From Scolanthus callimorphus (lineage: Eukaryota; Cnidaria; Anthozoa; Actiniaria; Edwardsiidae), in the NCBI GenBank assembly GCA_033964015.1, contig CM066916.1:30273404-30337403 (forward strand): DNA of 64,000 bases, read 5' to 3'. This document shows, in pieces, positions 35,007 to 44,400 of this stretch (positions within the stretch are counted from its first letter, which is position 1; each line of letters starts with the position of its first letter). The notes beneath the pieces were generated by a model. That model was not told where the DNA came from. It saw only the letters and a program-made list of their open reading frames with translations, and ran no database searches. A program made the position numbers and the translations under genes.

Positions 35007-36074
35007 ATGAATAACACCACGGGGGATGGGATCATCGGAGGAGGAATGGAATACCCTCCAGCCATACGCTACACCAGACTCTTCCTGTATCCACTTATCT
35101 TTGCCATCGGTGTGGCAGGAAACTCATTAGTTTGCGCCATGATCCTCAAAAACGGAAAGTCCTCCTCAGCAAATGGCTACTTTATCTTGAATCTTGCCAT
35201 CTCCGATCTCATGGCTCTCCTACTGTATTTACCTTTTGATTTAGTCTACTTGGAGAACAGCTATGTCTGGCCTTTTGGATCCTTCATGTGCAAGCTCATT
35301 AACTCCCTTAATAAAGTCTCCGTCACCGTATCTGGTACAACCCTGGTGGCGATAAGTTATGACAGGTACAAAGCCATCGTGCATTCGTTACGAGATCGAC
35401 TAACAAGGCGGCATGCGGTAATAATCATGGCGGCCATATGGATCTATTCCGCCCTTCTGCAATTGCCATACGCGATTGCGCTCAGAATTGATCGAAGAAA
35501 CAACGAATGTAATATAGATTTTACATTCTGGAAGACGGACCTTGGGTACGAGATAAATTACGTGTTAGGGGTCTTCACGCCCGAGTTTGTTATTCCCGCC
35601 ATAGCTATTAGCCTTGCCTACGCCCGTATCGTCTTCTTCCTGAAAACAACTTTTAAGAGGAATTCACAGCATGGACTCTATCAGAAATCAACCCAGGCGG
35701 CGCGCTGCAGGCAGAATAGGAAGACAACAAAAGTGTTGACAGGTCTTGTGACCATCTACACCATCTGCATACTGCCTCATATGATGTGCGTCTTGATGGT
35801 GATCTTTAACAAGAAATACCTCGGTTCTTTTGCCATGAGACTCGCCTACGAGTTCACCAGACTATTGACCATCACAAATTCCTGTCTGAATCCACTCCTC
35901 TATGGAGCGGTTAGCAAGTCGTTCAGAACTGACCTGAAGAACTTTTTGAGAGGCCGTCAGGGGTCCAGGAATTCCCTGAAATTCTTCCGAACGAGTGTTA
36001 ACACTGATCGGAAAGGTAAAACGACCAACGTTCTCCTGACAGCTCCAATTCCCTTGGAGAGCTCCTTCCAGTAG
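35007..36074 (+). CDS. Class A (rhodopsin-like) GPCR, neuropeptide-receptor type
   Basis: A single-exon coding region of 355 residues for a seven-helix plasma-membrane receptor. I chose the ATG at 35007 because it precedes a glycosylatable N-terminus (NNTT) and lies 27 bp after an acceptor-like CCACAG. The frame is open further upstream but only from a GTG. Landmarks: TM1 with GN (N39), TM2 with NLAxxD (D67), WPFG then C95, DRY at 119-121, W145 in TM4, partner C168, P197 in TM5, TM7 with NPLLY (295-299), and helix 8 SKSFRTDL. TM6 reads CILP where most class A receptors have CWxP. The length and short loops fit peptide-type class A receptors, but the ligand cannot be deduced. A possible AATAAA poly(A) signal is at 36530. 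Confidence 0.94.
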   Translation: MNNTTGDGIIGGGMEYPPAIRYTRLFLYPLIFAIGVAGNSLVCAMILKNGKSSSANGYFILNLAISDLMALLLYLPFDLVYLENSYVWPFGSFMCKLINSLNKVSVTVSGTTLVAISYDRYKAIVHSLRDRLTRRHAVIIMAAIWIYSALLQLPYAIALRIDRRNNECNIDFTFWKTDLGYEINYVLGVFTPEFVIPAIAISLAYARIVFFLKTTFKRNSQHGLYQKSTQAARCRQNRKTTKVLTGLVTIYTICILPHMMCVLMVIFNKKYLGSFAMRLAYEFTRLLTITNSCLNPLLYGAVSKSFRTDLKNFLRGRQGSRNSLKFFRTSVNTDRKGKTTNVLLTAPIPLESSFQ

Positions 36075-37109
36075 ATGATCAAAACAATATATAACCTTGG
36101 AGAAAATTGTTCAGAATCTGAGAAAACAAAGTTGAATTTCAATGACTGCTACAGGAAGGAAATTACAAATCGAATGCACAAGCCCGACTCACTGTGCATC
36201 CAAGGGAACCTTGGGCTTGCTTAAACTAAATGACGTTATGATATATTCACCAGCAACTCGAGGGGTCTTAGTAGTAGCGGGAATCCTGATGCACAATATC
36301 TTGACTACATATATGAGGCATCATAAATTCAAAAGAACACTGCACCATAACTGAAAGGACTGTGTACAATGCGGAATTTCAGAAAATATCATATGTGCTA
36401 CTAGATATCCAAATTGCTTTAAGGTATGGCGGCAAGTTGAAGGGGTCCTTTGGCGGTATAGTTGTAATCGCTTCCTTTTAAGCTATTTATATGTATTATA
36501 CATCAGTTTAAAGCTTTTGAAAAGTAGAAAATAAATAGTATATTTATCAAATAATAAATAAAATACTCAATGTAGAAACATTTTACAACAGGGATGTTCT
36601 CATTTGGGTAAGTTCTACTACAGAATTCAGTAGAACCAGTATCGTATTGAATGGTGGACTCAAAACGCGGACTCAAAAGGTGGATTTTACTTATTCTCAA
36701 AGTAAGATATTAACCGACAAAGCTTGAATTGAAAGAAAAATTGTCAGAAAGAGTCCAACCTCGAAAAGTGCCATTCAAGATGATACAAAACTGGTGGTTC
36801 TATTGAAATCTGACGGACTAAAGGTTATCTTAAAAATAAGTACTTATTAATGATATTGAAGTTTGCTTTCTACTCTTAAAAATTGATAAAATACATAAAG
36901 TCTAGCTTAAATGTTTAGCTATTTTCACCCCTTGAAGCTTTCGCCATACCCTAAGCTCACTTAGAAACGGATGTAAAAGAGAAGTCTGGAACAATCTTTA
37001 TTTTAATTCTACCAGATTACCAAAAACTAACCCACCTTTCAGGTGTTTCAAATGCCCTGTTTTAGACGTACTAATGGTCATTTTATAGAACTACGCATTT
37101 TATTAGTTT
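36075..37109. other. 3' flank of the GPCR gene
   Basis: AT-rich, non-coding. It contains an AATAAA at 36530 and further AATAAA-like sites just after it, so the 3' UTR may end near 36.55 kb. Confidence 0.4.
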
Positions 37110-37533
37110 CGGGCCACACGCTCGAGGACAGATCCCAGGGACCAGTCGCACGAAACTGCTCTTTGACAAGTTTCTAAGTGTGTACTACCATTTTTATATC
37201 CACATTTCGGTGCCAGGGACGATTGTTTAAAGTACCTGCTACTGGTCCCAAAAATGGCTTCATTTGTGCGACTAGTCGCAGGGACGTGTCGCATGTCTCT
37301 CCATGCTTGACGGACTCATCTTCTCGGCAGAGCGCACTAGATGACAAGTTCGTGCAATTGGTTCTGGTGATTGTACATGCTTGGTCCCAAATGGCGTCAT
37401 TTGTGCGACTAGTCGCAGGGGCCAGTCGCTTGTCTCTTCATGCTTGAAGGAATCATCTCCTTGGCAGAGCGCACTAGATGACAAGTTCGTTCATCTGGTT
37501 CTGGTGATTGTACACTAGCGTGTGCGCCCCAGA
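37110..37533. mobile_element. Element with inverted ends and an internal 130-bp duplication
   Basis: The ends CGGGCCACACGCT and AGCGTGTGCGCCCC are imperfect inverted repeats. Inside, a unit with TTTGTGCGACTAGTCGCAGG ... GGTTCTGGTGATTGTACA occurs twice (about 37260 and about 37397), and its complement (CCAGTCGCACGAAA) lies near the left end. Confidence 0.65.
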
Positions 37534-37549
37534 ACGTATCGGTGTGTCC

Positions 37550-37642
37550 ACAAAACAATCGCGCTCAACATCAGAAGCCAACCACTACAGAAATCAATTT
37601 CCAAAGCAACCCATTTAGAAAAAGGTAAATGCACAGTACCTC
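37550..37642. repeat. Dispersed 90-bp repeat, copy 1
   Basis: AATCGCGCTCAACATC ... CCAAAGCAACCC ... AAAGGTAAATGCACAGTACC is matched at 38158-38237. The same CCAAAGCAACC end also appears in the MITE at 39039-39181, so both copies may be fragments of that family. Confidence 0.6.
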
Positions 37643-37654
37643 TTGCCTGGAACT

Positions 37655-37834
37655 AGAGCAGATTTCGTATGACTGTGAAAAGTGCCGCAAAAGAGTTGTA
37701 CCGCGCCGCGACCGTGACCGTACCGCGACTACGCGATTTCATTCGGTATCTACAGCACGCCAGGTTCCGCACTGCCACCGCGACAGTACCGCGCCGTGTC
37801 ACGGCACTTTTCACAGTCATACGAAATCTGCTCT
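37655..37834. mobile_element. MITE, GAGCAGATTTCGTATGACTG family (TA TSD)
   Basis: The ends GAGCAGATTTCGTATGACTG and CAGTCATACGAAATCTGCTC, each bordered by TA, enclose a GC-rich core of imperfect CCGCGACGGTACCGCG-type palindromes. The copy at 63417-63606 has the same ends and TA borders. Tc1/mariner-like TA targeting is inferred. Confidence 0.88.
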
Positions 37835-37947
37835 ATTGCCGTTACTCTAACAGTGTCTCTTTGCCTGACACGGCTCTCTAGAAAGAGGTGTTGAATTAGG
37901 CGCACTGCACTGAAATGGAGCACTGCATTCTTATGTACTCATACTAG

Positions 37948-38073
37948 TCCAATACTCTGACAAATTTATGCATGGTATTGTTCTCCTTCATTGTATTGCC
38001 TCGTTCTATAATACACTCCATTGCACTCTATTGTTTTAGACAATGCCTTGCATAAATTTGTCAGTGTATTGGA
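37948..38073. mobile_element. Short palindromic MITE, 126 bp
   Basis: TCCAATACTCTGACAAATTT and its inverted partner AAATTTGTCAGTGTATTGGA bound a loop with TATTG repeats. Confidence 0.75.
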
Positions 38074-38157
38074 CAACCCTCTATGTACTGGGCATTTATA
38101 TACACATAATTCAATAAACATTTCGGTTTTGGTTGGATCACGGTAATTCTTTGACCA

Positions 38158-38237
38158 CCAAACAAAATCGCGCCCAACGACCAAAGACCAATTTTCAAAG
38201 CAACCTTTTAGGAAAAGGTATATGCACAGTACCTCCT
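38158..38237. repeat. Dispersed 90-bp repeat, copy 2
   Basis: AAATCGCGCCCAACGACC ... AAAGCAACCTTTTAGG ... TATATGCACAGTACCTCC matches 37550-37642. Confidence 0.6.
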
Positions 38238-39036
38238 CTCTGTAACCATTCCCAGGAATGAAATTCTGGTCTTACAACAACTCTTTCGCTCATGGAATTT
38301 CTATTTCTGAAAGAAGCACCACGTTTTCAACAAGTAATGCAGCCACGTAAAGCGTAAATAGCGTAAATCAGAAGAAATCGTGCGTGCATTACTCACAAAA
38401 ATGTGTCGCTACGCCACTGTAAACCGAATGCCCATAATGTCATAGCCTCCTAAATATTGCCTCTACATGTCACGTATTTATTATTAGAATGTTATTAAAG
38501 TCTGAAGGTTATGAAATCGTTTATCATGCTTTAGAGTAGTGGCGCTAAATGGTAATATAACTGTTGAGCTGTCAATAAAAAACTTTACAAATGTCCCATA
38601 GAGTCTGAAACTCCCCATTTAGTAATTCTGAAACCACATACGCCATATACTCATTTGTATATAGACAAAATAGCACTAACATTATGCTCGATAAGGTTCG
38701 AAAATAGCTTCTTTCCTTGTCCTTTTATGTCCCGAAACACAGTAAAACAAAACTGAACATGAGCTCTCGCATTTCTAAGAAATTCAAACAAGCGCGGAAC
38801 CGGAAAGTATTAGATTTGTCTCGAATCTGAAATTTATTTTTAAGTATACCTTAAGTATATTAAAAGGAAAGTACCCATAAATAAGTATACAAAAAATATT
38901 GTTGAATCATGCAAAGGAGAGTTACACATAGTCATTACTGAAAACGTTTGAGAAATAGCTGCAGCTGAATAAAGTTATAAAGAAAACAGATCGCCAAACG
39001 TGATCTGCCATAATACCCACAAATATATTGTACGCA
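38238..39036. other. AT-rich non-coding stretch
   Basis: No exon, RNA gene or repeat with clear ends is recognised. Confidence 0.35.
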
Positions 39037-39038
39037 TA

Positions 39039-39181
39039 CACCTAATTCACAAAGGTTGCTTTGGTCATTGGTCTTGGGTCATTGAACGCCTTTGTTTCGT
39101 GGTCACTGAAGCAAAGAATGTCTTTGTTTCGCGGTATAATTGAAAGACCAAAGACCAAAGCAACCTTTTTTGAATTAGGTG
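39039..39181. mobile_element. MITE with CACCTAATTCA ends and TA flanks
   Basis: CACCTAATTCACAAAGGTTG at the left mirrors CAACCTTTTTTGAATTAGGTG at the right, with TA at 39037-39038 and 39182-39183. Tc1/mariner-type. Confidence 0.85.
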
Positions 39182-39408
39182 TACAGCGATCTCTAAAAAA
39201 AAACCTTAGTGATCAAATTTGACAACAACAAATGGGTGCAAGTAAATACCATATCATGCCGTGCTCATGCAATTTTTTCATGCTTTTTTCCATGCTTTTT
39301 GCAGCAAGCAAGGCTCCCATGATGTCATAATCCTTGTGTTAGGGACTCACTGAAAATTCAAATGACAACCAAGTTAGATCAATACTCGAGCGAGCGAGCT
39401 TTTCCTCT

Positions 39409-39636
39409 AAAGCCTGGTGCACACTTGCGACATAACGACATAAGAAAAATGTCACACAAACAAAATTTAGCGGTTTCAAGAAGTTGAAGTGGTCAAAAAT
39501 TAACAAAGATTGCTTTGGTGGAGTAATCTAATGAAGATCCATGGAAAATATTGATTGTTTCAATTATTTTCCCGTACTTTTTTCGTTGCAACATAACGTC
39601 CTTATGTCGTTATGTCGCTAGTGTGCACCAAGCTTA
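39409..39636. mobile_element. MITE with AAGCCTGGTGCACACT ends
   Basis: AAGCCTGGTGCACACTTGCG and CGCTAGTGTGCACCAAGCTT are inverted, followed inward by ACATAACGACATAAG and its complement. About 228 bp, non-coding. Confidence 0.78.
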
Positions 39637-39664
39637 ACTGCTTGTAACATCACTACATTTGTTT

Positions 39665-40302
39665 CAGACCTGCCAACCCCTCAGAAGTCAAAACCTGGAG
39701 ACTGGCCATAAAAAACCTGGAGATTGGGGTCAAAACCTGGAGATCAGCCAAATGGCTGTAAAAACCAATAAAAACATTTCTGAATATTCAAAAAATATCA
39801 AATAACCAGAAATAGGACTTACAATTGATTTGTGTTCCTTATTATATTGTTATGTTGCTTTCTTTGCTCTTATAATAGGCCACCTGCACTAACTGGGTCA
39901 CGTGACCCTAACTATCTCTTAACGAGATGTTTTGTCAAAAACAATTCCAGAAAAACATAGAACCAATTAATTTAGTCAGAAACTGATGTTTAAGCATAAA
40001 ATCTCTAACCTGGAGCAAATGGCGCCGAGTTGAAATTTCAAGATTTTACTCAGAATGTATTACTTGCCACTTGCACTTACTCAGTAAGTGCAAGTGGCCT
40101 ATTCAAATCGGTTTACCAGTTTTACAGCTAGCTTCAATTTGAATTGCACAAATGATGGCTCAAATTCGATCGAATCATATATTTTTCTCTAATGATAGAA
40201 CATTTTCAAAAACCGTGAGATTTTCAAGGCAAACCGTGACACCGTGAGATCATGCCTCAAACCGTGAGTCTCACGGTGAAACCGTGAGAGTTGGCAGGTC
40301 TG
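39665..40302. mobile_element. 638-bp element with CAGACCTGCCAAC ends, hosting a nested MITE
   Basis: The terminal inverted repeats CAGACCTGCCAAC and GTTGGCAGGTCTG are flanked by TTGTTT at 39659-39664 and 40303-40308. Subterminal motifs differ in sequence but are repetitive on each side (AAACCTGGAGA at the left, AAACCGTGAGA at the right). A second element (39874-40104) sits inside it. Confidence 0.78.
39874..40104. mobile_element. Nested MITE, AATAGGCCACCTGCACT ends
   Basis: AATAGGCCACCTGCACTAAC and the inverted GTAAGTGCAAGTGGCCTATT mark the ends. The right end also carries an internal hairpin (GCCACTTGCACTTACT with its complement). Confidence 0.72.
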
Positions 40303-40493
40303 TTGTTTACATCGCTACATTTGTTGCCCTTCCACCCTTATCCTGTCCATGTTTATTTATAAGCTTCCACGAGGTGAGGCACCGCATCTCCCAAAAACTC
40401 TTGTAGAATTGTGCTGCCGTTCTACATAAGAATACAATTATTTGTTGAATCAAAGCTGGTGCCTTTTAAAACAACGATAAAAACATGTCTGCG

Positions 40494-40975
40494 ACCGACT
40501 CCCCAAACTTTCAGCTTTTAAGCTGAATTGCGCTGGGTCCCAACGGCGCCACTGGAAGCCAAGCAGTCCTTAGCACAGCCACTTGAGATAACTGCCAGAG
40601 GGTTTATTACCCCCTGAAACTAGGTAGAGTAGTAAGGCGAGACGGTACCTCGGTTTATTGGCTCTTCCAAAAGACGCGGAACACAATATATTTCAATATT
40701 AAGATTTTTAACGAATTTCATCGTATTTTATAGTTATTTTTAAATGAATGTAAAGCGCATTTGGACATTAGGAAAATGCGCTATATAAATACTTATTATT
40801 ATTATTATTATTATTATTAATATAACAAAGTTCAACTCACAATATGGACCAGCTTCGACAGAGACCCGAACAGAAAGAAAATTTCCTCTGTCCCGGCCAG
40901 GAGCCGATTCCGGACCACAGCGGTGAGAGACCAAGCGACGTAACGCCGAGCCAACCGTGCTTCCCAACTTCTAGC
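40494..40975 (-). repeat. Dispersed SINE-like repeat, copy B, interrupted by an insertion
   Basis: It is related to 22945-23239. On the minus strand it begins near GGCTCGGCGTTACGTCGC and GGTCCGGAATCGGCTCC, which resemble pol III boxes A and B. Comparison with copy A shows an extra 130 bp between ACACAATATA and AATATAACAAAG (see 40691-40820). Confidence 0.5.
40691..40820 (+). mobile_element. Short retroelement 3' end with (TTA)n tail, nested
   Basis: The insert ends GCGCTATATAAATAC followed by about eight TTA units. This tail type, a GCGCTATATAAA stem with a short repeat tail, is common to SINEs and CR1/L2-like LINEs in marine animals. AATATA on both sides is a plausible target duplication. 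Copy A of the host repeat lacks it. Confidence 0.65.
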
Positions 40976-41306
40976 CCAGCAGCTGTATCCTTCTTTTAGT
41001 GATTCCGGGTTGACCGTGGTAATAGAATAATAACCGCAAAGGAGAGTCTTAAGGCTTTTTAAACAACGCATGGTGTGGATCGGGCTGTTTCCAACATTTT
41101 TAAAAAAGCTTTCGAAAACAAACTCCTTGCTTTTTATCTTCTCCTTATTGGAAGTTTTAGTGTGTATTCGACACTGCTTCTCTACATTAATCTTCACTTT
41201 TTAGCTAGCGTTCAAGCGCGATGTTTTCTATTGTAATAGGCCCAAATAAAAACGTCATTGTCAAATACTCCATGCATTCCTGAAATATTTTCGAAAGAGG
41301 GCTTAC

Positions 41307-41445
41307 CATCACATCCGTACAACTCCATTTTGGCGTTTACTTGATCGTCAAATAGCATATCCACGAGTCTAATGTAACGCGTAGTGATGTTACGTGGCAG
41401 ATAATGCCTCACGATATCCAGCGGGTTCGAGAATCCTGAAAACGT
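41307..41445 (-). CDS. Discoidin D8, exon B (C-terminal strands)
   Basis: TTCTTCCCTCAG acceptor, phase 0 in; TGTGATG|GTAAGC donor, phase 1 out, 139 nt. It contains TFSGFSN, TTRYIRL and MELYGCDG. The final Cys is kept, but the Cys normally found in the (I/V)C-x-R position is replaced (NAKMELYGC). Without splicing, the frame continues for 31 codons (GKPSFENISG...) to TGA at 41212, giving a possible C-terminus. The donor matches those of the other seven domains, so splicing is also plausible. Confidence 0.85.
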
Positions 41446-44400
41446 CTGAGGGAAGAACAAAATAAAAGAACATATCAAGAAATGTTCTATCCACTGACCG
41501 ACGCTGCAGAACTTCCTAAAGTAGGAAATTTCACCTTCCCTGTATGTATTCTCGCTACTGGACCTAAGAGAATGGCCCACTTGTGACAGCAAACCTAATA
41601 TTATGAGAATAGGTCGAAATTGAGGACCAACGAGCTTCGGTTCTCGTTAAAGCAGCTGAACGAGATTATAAAGTTGAATATGTTTACACGAACAGATGTG
41701 TTTACATATGCGCTCAACTTGTTTTTACTGGAACGTTCAGCTTGCATTGGGCAGGTTCCAGCACGGTTTTTAAATAAAGTCAAACTGCAGAAACAATTCT
41801 CATTTTATGACCGATGACAGTTGGCAGATTTCACGATGTTGCGCAAGCAACAAAATTCGGTAAGGAACAATGCTTGTCTGTTTTGAATATCAGAAGCCGT
41901 CTTCGCAAGAACGAGTCGGAACGGCTCAAGGGTATTGTTCTCACAACATCGTGAAAACGGTCAATTACAAAGCGGGCTTATATTTTACCATGTTCTTTCC
42001 GCCAAAGGTGTACTTGGTCCAGGTGACCTTATCGTTGCTGTACTCCAGACCAAAGTGAATCAGTTTAACTGTAAGAGGTGATATGTATCTTCCCTGTGTT
42101 GCAATTCCAGTCACCACTTTCCGCCCAACACCGAGATCAACCTGAGAAGTTATATTGAAGAGGTTTCGTCACAAATATTACTTCAATTTCTAACCCACAC
42201 ATTTTATTGTTGCTCTTGTCATTTGGCCAGAACCTTGCATGTTCTGCTCTGACTTGACCGTCAATTACAACTTGTCATGGAAAGGGAACCCATGCATCTA
42301 CAGTAATCACTCTCATCACTTGTCATTGAATTGTGACTCAACTACTTTCTCTCTCATCAAACACTCACCACTTGTCATGGAAATAGGAAATCATCTAAAC
42401 TACTCTCGAAGTCTCGAATCCATCTCTCACGAATGGAATAAGGACACATGTACCCTAGTATGTTATCCATTTCTCGCCACTCTCGCCACCGCTCTGACTT
42501 GACCGAATCTCATAACTTGTCACTGGAAAGGGAGCTCATGCATCTACCCTAGTCTCTCATCCATCTTTCATCACTTGTCATGGAATTAGGACCCAAGTAC
42601 TATCTCTCTCATCAAACAATCCCCACTCAAGTTCATGGAAAATTGAACCAATCTACACTACTCTTTTTTCCACCTCTTACTAGTTGTCATGGAAATGGGA
42701 CCCATCTAAACTATTTTCTCATCCGCCTCTCACCACTTGTCATGGAAATTGAACCCATTTACCCATCCAGTTGTCATGGAAACGGGACCCAATTGCCCTA
42801 TTCTTTAATCCACCTTTTACTCGTTGTCGTGGAAATGGCACACATCTACACTACTACACTCTCCTCCATCTCTCACCACTTGTCATGGAAATGGGACCCA
42901 TTTACCGTACTCTTTTATCCATGTTTTATTAGTTGTCATGGACATGACACCCAGCTACTACACTCTCATCCATCTACTACACTCGCATCAATCTCTCGCC
43001 GCTTGTCATGGAAATGGGGCCCATTTACCGAAGCCTTTCATCCATCTCTCACCACTTACCATGGAAATGTTACCCATTTACCTTTTCTCTTTTATCAATC
43101 TCTTACTAGTTGTCATGGACATGGCACCAATCTACACATGTTCCTGATCATCTCTAACTACATATCATGAAACTGATACCCCGTTTGCACTCTCTTGTTT
43201 CGCAAACCTGTTAACAGTTTGTGAAAAACCGACCCCGTACCCGCTGTTTTCTTTCTCACCTCCCACCACTGGTTGTAGAAATAGGGTGCCAACCATAGCC
43301 CCCTCTTGTCGTAGCCAAGCCTGCCATCCTTCGAGTTACAAATACCACAGGTTGATTGGCTGGAGGCCGTGATAGCAGAGTCTGGAATCTGGTAGTTCTC
43401 CAAACCTAGCGGATCTGCGCATGCTGTACAAACAAAGAAATACAAAGAACTGATCTAAATCAAGACACAATTACTAAGAGGCTTCTCGTACTCCATGTGA
43501 TTTTTTTAGCGGAGCACCATAGGTATCGCAGGAAGAGTTCAATAGCTCAAAACAGAACTCAGGTATACGATCGACTTGAGTTTTCATGGTTCAGCGGTAT
43601 TCTCTGGTATTGAACACGCGTCCGTGCGTGTCTGCGCGCCCATACCACGGGCAACCCGGAACTGTCTGTCATTTTTTTGCAGGACTCTTTCTGTACAGAG
43701 TTTTTTTCTAACTGATGAAAAATCGATGACCACACGAGAACATTGAAGAGAGAATTTTAATAGAAGAGCAGAAAAAAATTTTAGGAATATGTAACCGGGA
43801 GCTCCGCTTTTAGCCAGTGGCTAAATCTATACATTACAGAAGAACAAATCAACAGACAATGATATACTGCACCTTTACATCCATAGAGCTCCAGTCTAAG
43901 ACAAATACTCGTCTGCCATTCCAACACCAAAATCCGAATGGACTGGGTGACGATCTCATTTTTTAACACGATCTTCAGCGTCTCGTACTTGTTAGTCAGG
44001 CCGAAAAATTCCTGTCAAACGAAATAGATGAAAGATTTAAGACAAAGTCTAAATATGATTTCAAACAGGATAAACGAGACCCCCAGGGGCGGGATTTAGG
44101 GAGGTATGGGGGGAGGGGGGAGGGGAGTGAGGCGGCTGATCCCCCTTTTTCGGGAGATTTCCCCATAAATTTACTGTATTTGCTGATTGAAATTTGCAAT
44201 TTTCGTTCCCTATATTCTCACTGTCCAGCTCCCCCCAGCAAAATGTCTACTTTTATAAAACTAATTTATCCAAAAAGCGACTTACAGTTGACCAACCTAT
44301 AGAGCACTGCTATCTGTAATAAATTATAAGCACCTCCAACCCATACGAATGGAATGCAATAACAGCTGGTAGTTCGGTTTTTAGCCTTCGTCTATTGGAA

